This document shows positions 1 to 10,418 of a DNA stretch of 64,000 bases, piece after piece (the first letter of the stretch is position 1; each line of letters opens with the position of its first letter). The stretch is taken from assembly GCA_029834535.1 (NCBI GenBank), contig JAQMWT010000059.1, positions 170,795 to 234,794 of the forward strand. The letters run 5' to 3'. The notes under the pieces are model-generated. The model was not told the origin of the DNA and did not search any database. It saw nothing but the letters and a program-made list of their open reading frames with translations. This DNA comes from Chrysophaeum taylorii (lineage: Eukaryota > Sar > Pelagophyceae > Pelagomonadales > Pelagomonadaceae). The translations under genes were made by a program, and so were the position numbers.

Positions 1-114
1 TCAAAGTGCCCTCACAGTGAGACAGCGACCCCTCCGCGCGGTGCGCTGCTTCGGCGCTTCATCCGCGACGCGCGAGGAAAACAGCAACAAGGTCGGCGTC
101 GTCCGAATCTAGAT

Positions 115-2203
115 ATGCCGCGCAGCCGTCGCTCAAACAGTAGCGTTACAAAAGACCACAGGATCCTTTTTATGACGTCATTGAGTATGGATGAACGGGA
201 GCGCACGAAGCAAGCCGTGAGGCTCGCGATTGCTGAACAGGACCAACGGCACGAGGCGGATGAGGCAGCTCTCCGCAATCGCATCCGCGAAGACGCACGT
301 GCAGTGGTCACGGCGATCCAGCTGCTTCGCACGGATGACGAGGCATTGGAGGAGAAACAGCGCTTACAGGCTGCGAATCCCGAGGAAAAAGAGCAGCAGA
401 AATTCACGACGGCACTGTACGATGAAGAAGGCCGTCGTCGATACAATGAGAAATTCACTCAGTACAGCTCGCCGATCGACGATTCCAGCGCCTTGTGGTG
501 GCCATGGGGGGGGAGCAATCAATCATCTGAACAGGGACGGGTTGAGTACAAGGTACTCGCCCGAGCACAATGGCTCCGGAGTCGCGTTAAGAATGCTGCC
601 GATCCCAAAGCAGCGGCCCTCGAAGCTGGAGCTGCCTTTGCCGAGGCTGCGGCCACAGCAGTAGGCGAGCAGCGTCGAACAGTTAAGGAAGAGAATGCAC
701 GAGCTGCAAGCGCCCTTGAAGACGATGCAAGGAAGCTGCTGAAGCTCGCAACACAGCCTTCTGATCCGCGGATAGTTCTGCGTCGCGCCACAAACATTGC
801 AGTGATAAAAGAAACGATCCGTCGGCGAGAACTCTTGCGACCAGATAAGCGATCGAGAGCTGTGCGACGGGCGCGCAGGTTGCACGCGCGCGAACTCGCC
901 GCTGAACGGCGGCGACAACGACTGCGTCGAGCAAATGCTCATCTTGCAATGCTCCGAGATTGCATCCGGGCAAAGGGATATGCCGGGTTTCCGACAACGC
1001 GTGCTCTCGAGCCCAACATTCCAGCCCAGCGCCGAGTTCTGTTGTGTCTGTGAAACTCATACGCTGTAATTATCTGCAATTCAGGCAGCTGCGATGCACG
1101 CTCGTCACTACCTTGCTCTCTTCTGCCTCGAGGACGATGATGTACGGAGTTTGTTGTTCCATGCATGATGCCGATCATGTCACCATTATTAGGCAACAGA
1201 TAGCGACGACGAAGAAGACTACTCGCACCTTTGTCGGTATTTTTGCGGCAAGTCGGCAATGCTACGCCAAGACAAATGCGCTGAAATGTGTCCGAACACG
1301 AGCACTGCGATTAACGCTGGCACGTTCATCGACAGAGATCACGCGGCGCGTGCTTCAGACATCGCTATGCGCCGTCTCAGCATTCCGATTGTGACAACGA
1401 CCACCCAAAGTATGGCGTCCACTGATGAATTCTCATCGAGTGTTGTGATCGCCGATCTCAAGCCGCCGCCGACGTCGACTGAGCTTCTTGAAGCGCGAAA
1501 TGCTGCACTCGCCACAGTCCACTTACTTTTTGCTGCGCGCGGCGTCCGTCACCTGGACAACGACCTGCGCGACGTCCAATGGAAGCCGAACTCAGATGCC
1601 CATTTACTCGCAGGAAGTCTGGGTGCGCTCGCGGACATTCATCGCCAAGTGTTGGAAGAATACGTTCCACGAAAAATCAAGAACGATTGCGGGCTCGAAG
1701 ACGATGCCGACATAGCTTCCTTGCTTTCAGAATTGGGTGCGCTTCGTGCCAAGGCTGGCAACCTTGATGGAGCGCGAGATATGCTCGCGGAAGCGACTGT
1801 CGAGCGCGAACGTCGAAGCCCGACCAAAGCAAGTCTTGAGACACCGTACGCTCAAGCGCAGCATGACGGTTCGAACTCACTTCGAGGAGACGACACACGG
1901 TCACGCTATGGTCGTTTAAGCCGCTTTTTGCGAGCGCAAATGCAGCCTATCGAGCCCCACATATCGACTTGGCAGGGCTTCGTGTCACGCGGAGGTCTGC
2001 CGACAGCGCCGTGGCGCGCCCTCCCGTTCCCAAATCACGCTCTCAAGAATGAAGCAGAATCACGCATCATTGTTAAGTCCAGAATGCCCGCTGGCATCAA
2101 AGACGACGACCCCTACGACCGCGTTTTTCTCCAGGCGTCAGTCGACGTGTTGCCGCCCCCCTTCGGAGCCAACTACGTACAGGGGCACTTCAAGGCTTGG
2201 TGA
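115..2203 (+). CDS. unknown coiled-coil protein, three exons, possibly 5' partial
   Basis: I do not recognise a family. Proposed exons are 115-1035, 1085-1141 and 1193-2203 (662 aa), all joined in phase 0 by introns of 49 and 51 nt (donors GTTCTG and GTACGG, acceptors TTCAG and TTAG). The join makes sense of a cysteine cluster followed by an acidic run (EDDD joined to ATDSDDEEDY) that no single frame encodes intact. The first 300 residues are charged and helical, rich in Arg, Glu and Ala, as in a coiled coil. The central part has CRYFC and KCAEMC, possibly metal-binding. A TPR-like stretch (GNLDGARDMLAEA) lies near residue 500. The reading frame is open from 115 back to base 1, so the real start may lie outside the window and ATG 115 is only the first visible one. 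The first intron is the weakest part of the model. Confidence 0.5.
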
Positions 2204-2601
2204 GACCGCCGAAGTGGCGTAAGAGATTATCGAACTTGCGGCTGGTTCGTTCAGAATGCGCCCCCAATACACTCGAAACATACTTGGCAAGGGGCACATT
2301 CTAAACGAACCCGCCACACTTTTGATGTTCTACTACTGCGCGGACAGACTCAGAGCAGACTGGCATTGTGCAGCGACTCCCTGACTTATTTGTTGTCGCC
2401 CCCGAGAGACGCTGTGGTTGGCATATTGTGCCGCGACATGACTTACCAAAGTTGTGGTTGCACGTGCGTTGAAGGGATAAGGTGTAAGGGATAGGGTCCA
2501 GGAATATTAACTAGCTTAGCCGGATATTCACTCAGATACTTTAGTGCGTCGAAGTGCACGAATGTGCTTGCTGAAGCGCTCAAGAAAATGCTGAGACGGG
2601 G
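2204..2601. other. intergenic, nothing recognised
   Basis: About 400 bp between the unknown coiled-coil gene and the LRR gene. Moderately AT-rich. I see no RNA gene, repeat or convincing open frame. It must hold the terminator of the first gene and the promoter of the second. Confidence 0.6.
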
Positions 2602-5600
2602 ATGCCACCCAAAGGCCGAAAACCTAAGAAAGCGAAACAGGCCAAGAAGCCAGTCACACCCCCGATACCTATCGAAGAGCTGAGATTATTTGATGATGAC
2701 GAGGACAAGAATATAATCGTACAGCCTTCGTCGTCGTCGCGATGTACAAATCCTCTTATGCTTATTCCAGTGCCTACAAGGGCGTCGAACCAGTCTCGAA
2801 AACTAGAGTCTCAGACTGGTCTTGAACTCTGTGTTAATCCGCCTTGTGGATCGAACATTGTAACACGCAGCGGCACACAGTCTCGCGAACTAGTCATCGA
2901 CGGCATGGATGCCGACGCACCAAGCTCGCAACGACGAGAAACGACGTCAGACTATCTCGCTTCAGGCAGCCAACGCAAACTCACATTGACTGCGCCCGAC
3001 ATTGGTTCCGTCAGACACACTTCGATAGCCCAGGTGCACCCAAGAGCACGACGAGAAGAGTCGCAGATGGACAACTTACTGGATGGCGTGCGCCGTGGAA
3101 ATTTCATTGACGAGAGTCATCGACGAAACTCAATAATTCCAGCCGCACCCCCAGAGATCGAACGGCATAAACCCAAGAAGAGGAGCATAAGACGGTCGCT
3201 CTCGAAGTTTAAAAATCAGATGGACATCGATGGCGTGGATGAAAGGAACGAAGACTCTGAGACCGACGAGGTTGAGAGCCACGAGAAGATTTCGAACATG
3301 CCAGAATGGCGACAGACTATGTGGTTCTTGAACTTTGGAACATTGGACGACAACTTGGATGTGCTTCGGAACACCCTGATGAGACAAGCGATATTGAACG
3401 GACGACTCGGGTCGCTTGATAACGGCAGCACGAACGGCGTCGGTGCAACCGATGTGCATCCCCAAGTCACCATTACATCGACGGAGAATGGTCTTCCGGA
3501 GGAGGATTTGTCGAAAGATCTATTGAAGGACGTTCTGGAGAACAGCGAACAGATAGAAAATGCATCCGAGACAAAGAAGCAGCCCTTAAACCTCGAAGGT
3601 TGCTTTGTCTCGCGACTTCTCTGCGCAGCTGAGAAGCGTCAAGCAGCATCAACATCGAAACAGCAGGGAGATCCCGACATAAAGGGCACTACTAGCGATG
3701 AAGGAAGGCGGGTGGAATTGCGGCACATTCATATTGGTAATCATTCTGCCCCAGCGCTTGCTTCGGCAATTGCAAGCCTGGACCCGTCGGCACTCGTTCT
3801 CATCGACAATAATCTAGCCGACGCAGGTGTGGCCCTGCCCGTAGAAGCGTTGGCAGGGTCCTGCAAGGCAACCGTCGAGATCACAATTGCGCAAAACACG
3901 ATCAAGCAACACGCCACTGCGGCACTGGTTACATTGGCGGCATCTCCTATCCTTTTCAGCTTGCGTTCCTTGACGCTAGAGCAGTGTGGCCTCAATGACC
4001 GTCTTCTGGCCACGATCATCAAGGCATGGCATGGCAGCAACTTGAGGCTGCTGAATTTGAGCCGAAACACCTTCGGATCTTTGTCGGCCCGTGCTTTGGA
4101 ATTGTTACTTGCCCAAGGCGAGCTAGCTGAATTGCATTTGATGGATGCAAAACTTAGAGGTCAGGACGCAACAACGGTGGCGCGCGGGCTATTCAAATCC
4201 CGCGTTCATACAGCCGATCTCTCGTGGAACGGCTTTCACAGTCGCGGATTCGAAGGCGAGTTTTCGCCGCTAGCTCAACTTGTCTTCGTCATACTCAAAA
4301 CCAACTCGCTGACACACATGGACCTTTCGCACAACCAGCTTAGCCCGTCAGACCTGCGTGATCTGGCCAAAGCCCTCCAGCAGAACTTCACCATCATGGG
4401 CTTGCACATGGATGGGGCAGCGATATGCTCTGACTCGGAGTGCTTCTTGGTTCCTATGGAGCGCGACCCGGACGACGGACTCCCGACTGGTTTAGTCCCT
4501 ACCGGTGATGCCCACGTTTACTCGCGCCTCTTGTCATCAAAGAATATCAAGGATAATCACACGTGGAAGCTCAATGGAAGCTGCTGGATCTGCGATCGCT
4601 GGATTGAACATCAGTTCCTTTGGACGGCATCCTCGAGCAGCATCTTCAGCGCCGAGTCAAGTTCATCTTCGGGACTGTCCGTCTCGCTTCGAGCGTCTTT
4701 CGATGGCTGGCTCCCGATTGCGATGTCTCGAGTCAACGATGCCGAGTACGAGAATATGACGCGGAAGCAACCGTCACTCTTTGAGCTATGGCGCATGGTC
4801 GGTATCAGATGTGTTTGTTCGTTCGTTAATTTGTTTGTGTGTCGACGGGTCTATGTCAAGAGACTGGACTGTCTGTCTGCAGCTTGCCAACAGAAGAGCA
4901 ACGCATATATATAAGCGTATTTGCTTGCAAGACTCGTGTTGTGACCCGCAATGTGCAATTCACGTGAAAGATTGATGGTCCTCAGGTCCCACCGGGCGGC
5001 TTTCAATACTGCTTTAGCGTCAGCAATATTGGTGGACCCGCAGTCAACGAGCACGCCACAGACCAACCGAGCGCAAGCTTGACCAAAGGGCCAAGCACTG
5101 CCAAAGCGTGGTTGTCACCTCGTTGTGCCAGGAACCCGCCTCCAAGTATCGTAAACACGATCAACCTTCTGCCACGAGATGCATCCGATGAGATCATACT
5201 GCCGCCGCGACGAGCAAAAGATACGAACGGGAAGCATCTGTGGTCCGTAGAGCGGTCCATCTTTGCAAAGCACCGGTCAGGACCATCGCGATAACCGATT
5301 TCATTATCTCTCGTTCGTAGGTCCGACACGAAGGATGTGCTCTCGCGCGCGTTCGCTGCAGATTTCGATGCGGCCAGCGTCCCGTTCGCCCTCGTGAAAA
5401 TGGGTTTTGATCCAAGCGGTGTGAAAGAAGTCGCTCGCTCGAATTATTTTCTCATCAAGGGCGCGTTCGATCACTACTGTGCAATATCTTCGGATGTCTT
5501 TTTTGTTGGCTGGCGCGCCTGGAACCAGTTCACCAGAAATGTCGAGGAGGAGGATGAGAAGGAGGAGGGGGAGAAAAAGAAGAATCCAAGTAATGGCCTC

Positions 5601-6054
5601 TCGACTGTTGACACCGACGAAATCTTCGCGATGGCATCAGCAGTGGGCCATAGCAAGAAGAAAGTGCTCTGTCGATTCCAGTTTCTTAAGGCAATTGTAC
5701 ACTTAGCCTTCGGGCGATGGTACAAGACAGGAGTGTGCGCTGAGCCCGAGCAGGCGCTAGAGCGTCTTATGAAAACAATGAAACGCCTTCCAATTGAGTC
5801 CATCATGCATATTACGGAATATCATCGGCGTATGTGGTCGCAGAAAAATGAAAAGATAATCATCGAAAGACGCAGCGCGCTCGAGGTGCGCTCTTGCTCG
5901 GAGGTCCTGCATATCACACGGTCTTTTTGCGCAGCGCGTCTTCAGCCTTGCGTGTAGCACACCCGAGACACCCGCGCGTGAGCTATTCATGACTTTTGCG
6001 CAGTGGCAGCGCCTCCTCGAGCGCGCGTCTCTAATCGACAAGAAGGTTTGGTAA
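2602..6054 (+). CDS. leucine-rich repeat protein with conserved C-terminal helical domain
   Basis: Four exons: 2602-4797, 4986-5275, 5321-5920 and 5958-6054, giving 1060 aa. Introns are 188, 45 and 37 nt; phases 0, 2 and 2 all keep the frame. Residues 1-340 are low-complexity and charged (a Lys/Pro start, several Arg/Ser stretches). Residues about 370-620 hold ribonuclease-inhibitor-type LRRs, for example LRLLNLSRN and THMDLSHNQLSPSDLRDLAKAL. The rest matches my memory of an LRR family of oomycetes and algae: WICDRWIE, then PPGGFQYCFSV, then a helical tail (SDTKDVLSRAFAADF, VLCRFQFLKAIVHLA) that resembles paired EF-hand-like helices. The role is probably protein binding; no catalytic residues are visible. 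The last 37-nt intron is very short, but without it the frame ends before the conserved-looking end ARELFMTFAQWQRLL. Function is not known. Confidence 0.75.
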
Positions 6055-6525
6055 TTTAGCTTGTCTTCTCGAGACCTCAACGCCAGGTAAACTTTTCGAT
6101 TCGCGACGGGAGGCTCTGCTTTCTCCGCGCGGAGCCGACCCATATCGACGAGCCTCGAGCTGACTTGCCGAGGGTGCTTGCGTTCGTCGATTTTATCGAG
6201 GCGATACTTAGAGTGGCCGACGTCTGTGACATGTCTGCGACGCTGGGCACGAAAACAGCACGTCGCCTTTCCTTGACTGCGAAGCAAAAGTCCAGCGCAC
6301 ACATGGTCTCCCCGAGCTTGCGCCTTGAGCTCCTTCTAGATGGACATATCCTGCGCGCATTTGCCTCTGGCCCGCAGGTGGTCCGGAGAAGCAGTTTTGA
6401 GCGCGCTGGCTCGCGGCCACGCCGGCAGTGAAAACGGACGAAATGGGAATGAATACCCACTCTATAGACAGCACGCGACGTGAGACCTTCTAGTAGTAAC
6501 AACCCAACGACATGATTTGCTGCCC
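6055..6525. other. intergenic between convergent genes
   Basis: About 470 bp between the 3' end of the LRR gene and the 3' end of the tubulin cofactor A gene. Open frames on both strands lack ATG starts and recognisable domains. Nothing else seen. Confidence 0.5.
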
Positions 6526-7000
6526 CTAGTTACCTCGTGACGCTAGGAGTTCTTTGGCGGTGGGATAGCAGTCTGCCGCCTGGACAGCAGGATTGTCGCC
6601 GACAGCGTCCTAATGACGAGTGGTGAGGAGGCATCTCGCACGAGCGTACCATGAGATTTTCGAGTTCGTCAAGGGCATCGTCGAGCCTCCGCGACGCATC
6701 CGTGATCATCATTCGCGTTTCGTCGAGGATTTCCTGGGCCTTTTTGATGTCGTAGACGTCTTTCCCGTCGCTCTTCATTTGTTCCACTCGTGACTCGTGC
6801 TGCTGCGTTTCTACTTTGTAGTGGGCGACTTCCTTAACGAGCCTGCGGGCGAGTTTCTGGGCCAACACGGACGGACTCCTGACGCACCGTTTTACGATCC
6901 CAGTCTTGATCGCGACTTGCTTCTCGTCGGATTGCGCGGTCGGCTGCCTGCAGTGAGAGGTCGAGTTCACGACGCACTAGTTCGTCACACACCGCGGCAT
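6526..7000 (-). CDS. TBCA: tubulin-binding cofactor A (tubulin folding chaperone)
   Basis: Binds released beta-tubulin in the cytosol during tubulin heterodimer folding. The model has four exons, read 7000-6993, 6947-6888, 6842-6650 and 6579-6526, giving 104 aa; the family is usually about 108 aa. Diagnostic stretches are AIKTGIVKRLVKEVAHY (made only after splicing), DVYDIKKAQEILDETRMMI and RRLDDALDELENLM. The 45-nt intron between IVKR and LVKEV is a multiple of three and is readable without a stop, so an unspliced reading would give a falsely longer protein. The last intron (70 nt) replaces a nonsense tail with AADCYPTAKELLASRGN. The first exon is only 8 nt (ATGCCGCG); this start is inferred because no in-frame ATG exists otherwise. 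The protein is an extended three-helix bundle. Confidence 0.85.
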
Positions 7001-7649
7001 CCTGCGCGCTTTCAAATTCGGCAGCGACAGATAGTTTCGTTGGAACCGCGTTTCCCTAGGGGGGATGGGAGTAGTTTGGACTTAGAACGGGGGGGGAGTC
7101 GAGGGCAGCTCAGCTCGTGCTCAGAGCGGCCGATCAAAGCGTCGAGCGCAAAAAGAGAGCGGGGCGAGTGGGAAAGGACAAGCAGACGGGGACGCAGGCC
7201 GCTTGTAGGGGACGGCAGAGCGCGAGCTTAGCTGTCCGGGCGCCGCCAGGGACCCGGCGGCCGGGAGACGTAGGGGCCGTTGGCGTTTCTATAAGCGTCC
7301 TCGCGATCACGGAAATGCGCCTGCGCGTGATGCCGCTGCTGGATGTGGACGGTGGCTGCACCGCCTCGACATAGTGTAGACCCGCGAGGATGAGACGGGC
7401 ACGCTCACACTGCGCCGTGATCGAGAGACGGCGGTAGAGGCGCTTGCGGGGGTGCCAAAATCTGCAGCCGACATCCACCCTGTCTGCATTCCACAATGCT
7501 ATTGGATTAAGTTGGCAAGCGAAGAACCAGCTTTGTATGCTACCAAGAGACCACGCGACACGACAAAACGGCAAAACGAGATTGGAGGATAAGGGACGAT
7601 GTTTCGCGACACAACACATTTCTTAAATACGATAGGGTCCGGGCTAACT
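7001..7649. other. intergenic with one dispersed repeat
   Basis: About 650 bp upstream of TBCA and downstream of the FYVE-like gene. It holds the dispersed repeat at 7195-7290; the rest has no convincing coding content. Confidence 0.5.
7195..7290. repeat. dispersed repeat, copy A
   Basis: About 96 bp that recurs at 12774-12869, with a nearly identical core (cggccgggagacgtaggggc followed by cgtt and cgtttct). A shorter piece, gcaggccgcttgtag, occurs here and again near 12577. No terminal inverted repeats were found, so the nature of the element is open: a short non-autonomous element or a conserved RNA/regulatory segment. Confidence 0.6.
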
Positions 7650-8228
7650 CTACACGGCGACTGCTTCGTCCGCATAAGGAGAACCTGAGGACCACGGCGA
7701 CGATGACCCCTCTTCGGTAGGGCGGTGCGATGGGGAAGGTTCTGCCGTCACAACGACAGGAGCCGGCGGCTTTCTGGGGAAGAAAACGTTGGCGGACTCA
7801 GGATCGCCGCACGCAACCTTGCATTGCCAGAGGTCAGCGTCAGGTTGCGTGAATGAAATGCGCTTCTTGATCATGTTCACGGCCTTGCAGTCGGGACAGT
7901 AAGCGCGTCGACAAACCCGACACTTGCGCGAGTGTCGACCACGGGACAAGAAACCGTCCTTAGAGGTCCACGGAGCGCCGCAGGTGCTACAGCTGCCGTC
8001 GTTCTTAAACTCCTCACGACTGCGAAGAGCGACGGCAGCCATGAGCATGATTTGCGACGGAGCCGTCAGGCCATCCTCTTCATCCGAGTGGCGTCCCCAG
8101 CTGTCCCTCGAGACTGATGACGTGGCCGCTGCGTCCTCGTCCTCTGCTTCTAACGGGGCGCGATTGTGACCACGACTCGCCTGGCTGCTGTCCTTGCTGA
8201 GCGTCGCATTCGCTGGCCTTCGTGCCAT
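7650..8228 (-). CDS. FYVE/RING-like zinc-binding protein
   Basis: A 192-residue protein starting at ATG 8228. Residues about 75-125 carry regularly spaced zinc ligands: CSTCGAPW, then HSRKCRVCRRAYCPDCK and a late CKVAC. This resembles a FYVE or FYVE-related fold (the RKCRVCRRAYC core recalls the basic R(R/K)HHCR patch of FYVE domains), but the lipid-binding WxxD motif is not evident, so phosphoinositide binding is unproven. The first 60 residues are acidic and disordered, and the last 45 are Pro/Ser-rich. It could act on endosomes if the FYVE assignment holds; a plain RING-like zinc knuckle is the alternative. Confidence 0.65.
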   Translation of the reverse strand: MARRPANATLSKDSSQASRGHNRAPLEAEDEDAAATSSVSRDSWGRHSDEEDGLTAPSQIMLMAAVALRSREEFKNDGSCSTCGAPWTSKDGFLSRGRHSRKCRVCRRAYCPDCKAVNMIKKRISFTQPDADLWQCKVACGDPESANVFFPRKPPAPVVVTAEPSPSHRPTEEGSSSPWSSGSPYADEAVAV

Positions 8229-8464
8229 CTGCTGTCCGAACACCTCAGCCTTTTCTTACTACAAGCCCGTTCTTGACATCCCCGTACACTTGAATCAAGA
8301 AGGGGTTATCGATATTGATATCCCATTTCGCTCGAAGCCCACAATTAACGGGGGTTGAGCTGAAAGAAGAGTGTGTTGACTGGGGTTAGTTTTGGTGTTT
8401 CGCTGAGAAGACTTTCGTCTCGTTTTTCGACAGGCTGTAGTCGGCCGCGGGCCGGCGGCATACG

Positions 8465-9765
8465 ATGAAGATCTACGTGATCAAAGGGACCGAAGGGGAG
8501 GCTGGGTACGTCCTAAGGCGGTCCTTGAGACGTCTGACGCGTTCGCAGGTACCTCAAGCAGTCGATGAAGCTGCCCAAGTCGTGGGGCACCAAGCCGGTG
8601 GCCGAGGTGCTCGGGTTGTTTGTCGACACCTACAACAAGAAGCACCCCGACGCCGCGATCGACGCCGGGGGATGGCACCTCGAGCGGCCGCTCGGCTCGA
8701 CGCTGTATCCCGATGATCAGGTGTCGTCGACGCTGAGCGACTACTGCGACGTGTGGTGCGTCGCGGGCTCGGTGAAGTACAAGGGACCGCCTCCCGGGAC
8801 GGCCGCCGCGTTAGAGGCAAAGGAAGCAGAAGAGCGCAAGGCTCGCGAGGAGGAGGCGGCGCGCGCAGAGGCGGCGCGCGATGCCGCCGAGGCAAACGGA
8901 CCAGACGCGGCGCAGTGGCACGTCAAGGTTCGCTGCATCGAGCTCGACCGGGGCGGCATGGACGTCAAGTCGCAATGGAAAGTTGGCGATGTCGCCAAGG
9001 TACGATGATTACGCGTTGCCGGCAACCCGCTCGTCTTGGTAGGTGACGATTGAACCGCACGCGACGATCGGCATGCTCGCTAATCGGCTGGGGCTAATGG
9101 TGGGGGCCCACCCCAAGCACCAACACATCTATCATCCCCGCGACGGCGGTGCAGCCGGCGCCCAGCCGCTCAGCCCGCTCGAGAAGCTTAAGGACGCCAT
9201 GGCCTCGGACTTAGTCGTGCTAGAACTCGTCATCAAGGTCCCGACGGTCGCGCGCGTCGTCGAGGACGTCTCGGACGACGAGGGCTTTACCGGTCCCGAA
9301 GCGGGCGACCTCCCGCCGGCCTTTCCCGAGGAGTGTGCCGACCTGGACAAGCAGGCCGACCTCAAGACACAGGCCGAGGAAAAACTCGCTGCGGGCGACG
9401 TCGACGCTGCGCTCGGCTTCTTCTCCGACGCGATCGCGCTCGGCGCCCCCAGCGCGACCATGCTGTGCAAGCGCGGGGACCTCCTGCTCAAGCGGGGCCG
9501 CCCCGCTGCCGCCGCAGCCGACGCCACCAAGGCCCTCGAGATCAACCAGGATTCGGCCAAGGCGTACCGGCTTCGCGCGAAGGCTCGTCGCAAGCTCGGC
9601 CAGTACGACGACTCCTCCGCCGACTTTGGCCAGGCACAGCGTATCGACTTCGACGACGGCGTCGTCGAGGAGCAGACCTACGTTGCCAAGCGCGCGAAGA
9701 AGCTCCGCGCCAAGCTCCTTGCCGAGCAGGAAAAGGAGAACGCCGCGGACGCTAACCACGCCTAA
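8465..9765 (+). CDS. UBL-TPR protein related to HSP70-interacting protein (HIP/ST13)
   Basis: Three exons, 8465-8505, 8549-8999 and 9043-9765, give 404 aa; both introns are 43 nt (donor GTACG, acceptor CAG or TAG). Residues 1-95 (start MKIYVIKGTEGEAGYLKQSM) look like a ubiquitin-like fold. After a charged helix (KEAEERKAREEEAARAEAA) a second ubiquitin-like segment runs from about 140 to 235. Residues 275-380 hold three TPR repeats of the HIP type: EEKLAAGDVDAALGFFSDAI, LLKRGRPAAAAADATKALEI, KAYRLRAKARRKLGQ. As in HIP they are followed by a charged helix with KKLRAKLLAEQEKE. HIP stabilises the ADP state of cytosolic HSP70. The two N-terminal UBL-like parts are not in classical HIP, so this may link ubiquitin or proteasome to HSP70. 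The DP/GGMP C-terminal part of HIP is missing. Confidence is high for TPR and moderate for UBL. Confidence 0.75.
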
Positions 9766-10418
9766 GCTGATAAGAAGGCTGCCACGCTCGTGCCACAGTT
9801 GGACGTACTCTTGCCTTGCTTCTGCTGTCGCCACGCCTCGATGCAGCGGCGGGCCCTCGACACCTTCGCGTTGTCGCCATTTTGCTGCTCCAGTGTGTGC
9901 ATGTCGGAAGGACCTTACCTTCACTTTCCTCCTGCCCTGCGCGATCGCAGCATGGTCGCGAGCCTCTTCCAAAGAAAGGACTTAGTGTGTTGTCCTTTTT
10001 CGACATTGCTAATTGGCACTCCTGGTGATCAAACACGTTGTATAATCTTAAAAGTGCACGCACGCAACTACCACCAAGCGTGACTAATACCTCGTGAATA
10101 AGCTTAAGGATCGCTGCTACAAAGACCGCCAATGCGACACCAACCCTCCGCGACTCCGCGCGGGATCTTGCTACCGTACAGATACAAGAGCGGCCACAAC
10201 ATCCAAAAAACTATGGAAGAAGAAGAAGAAGAAGAAGAAGAAGAAGAAGAGGGGCTTACAACACAAAGCGATTTATTATTCGCGTCGGCAAGAGGGAGAA
10301 GTCTTGGGTGGCACTTCTTGACCGCCCGCCAGAGGGACGCGCGCGCGGGGCGATGGAGAGAAACTTCAATGCAACGCACGACTTTCGGGAAGGTTCATAT
10401 CAGCCCATCATCGTCATG
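9766..10418. other. intergenic between convergent genes, with GAA microsatellite
   Basis: About 650 bp between the HIP-like and PCGF-like gene ends. Apart from the trinucleotide repeat at 10214-10250 I see no feature. Confidence 0.6.
10214..10250. repeat. (GAA)n microsatellite
   Basis: About twelve GAA units. The open frames over it (poly-Glu or poly-Ser) are by-products of the repeat. Confidence 0.9.

Noticed and set aside
6077-6502. 141-codon minus-strand frame
   Set aside because: Starts with TTG and resembles no family; lies between convergent gene ends.
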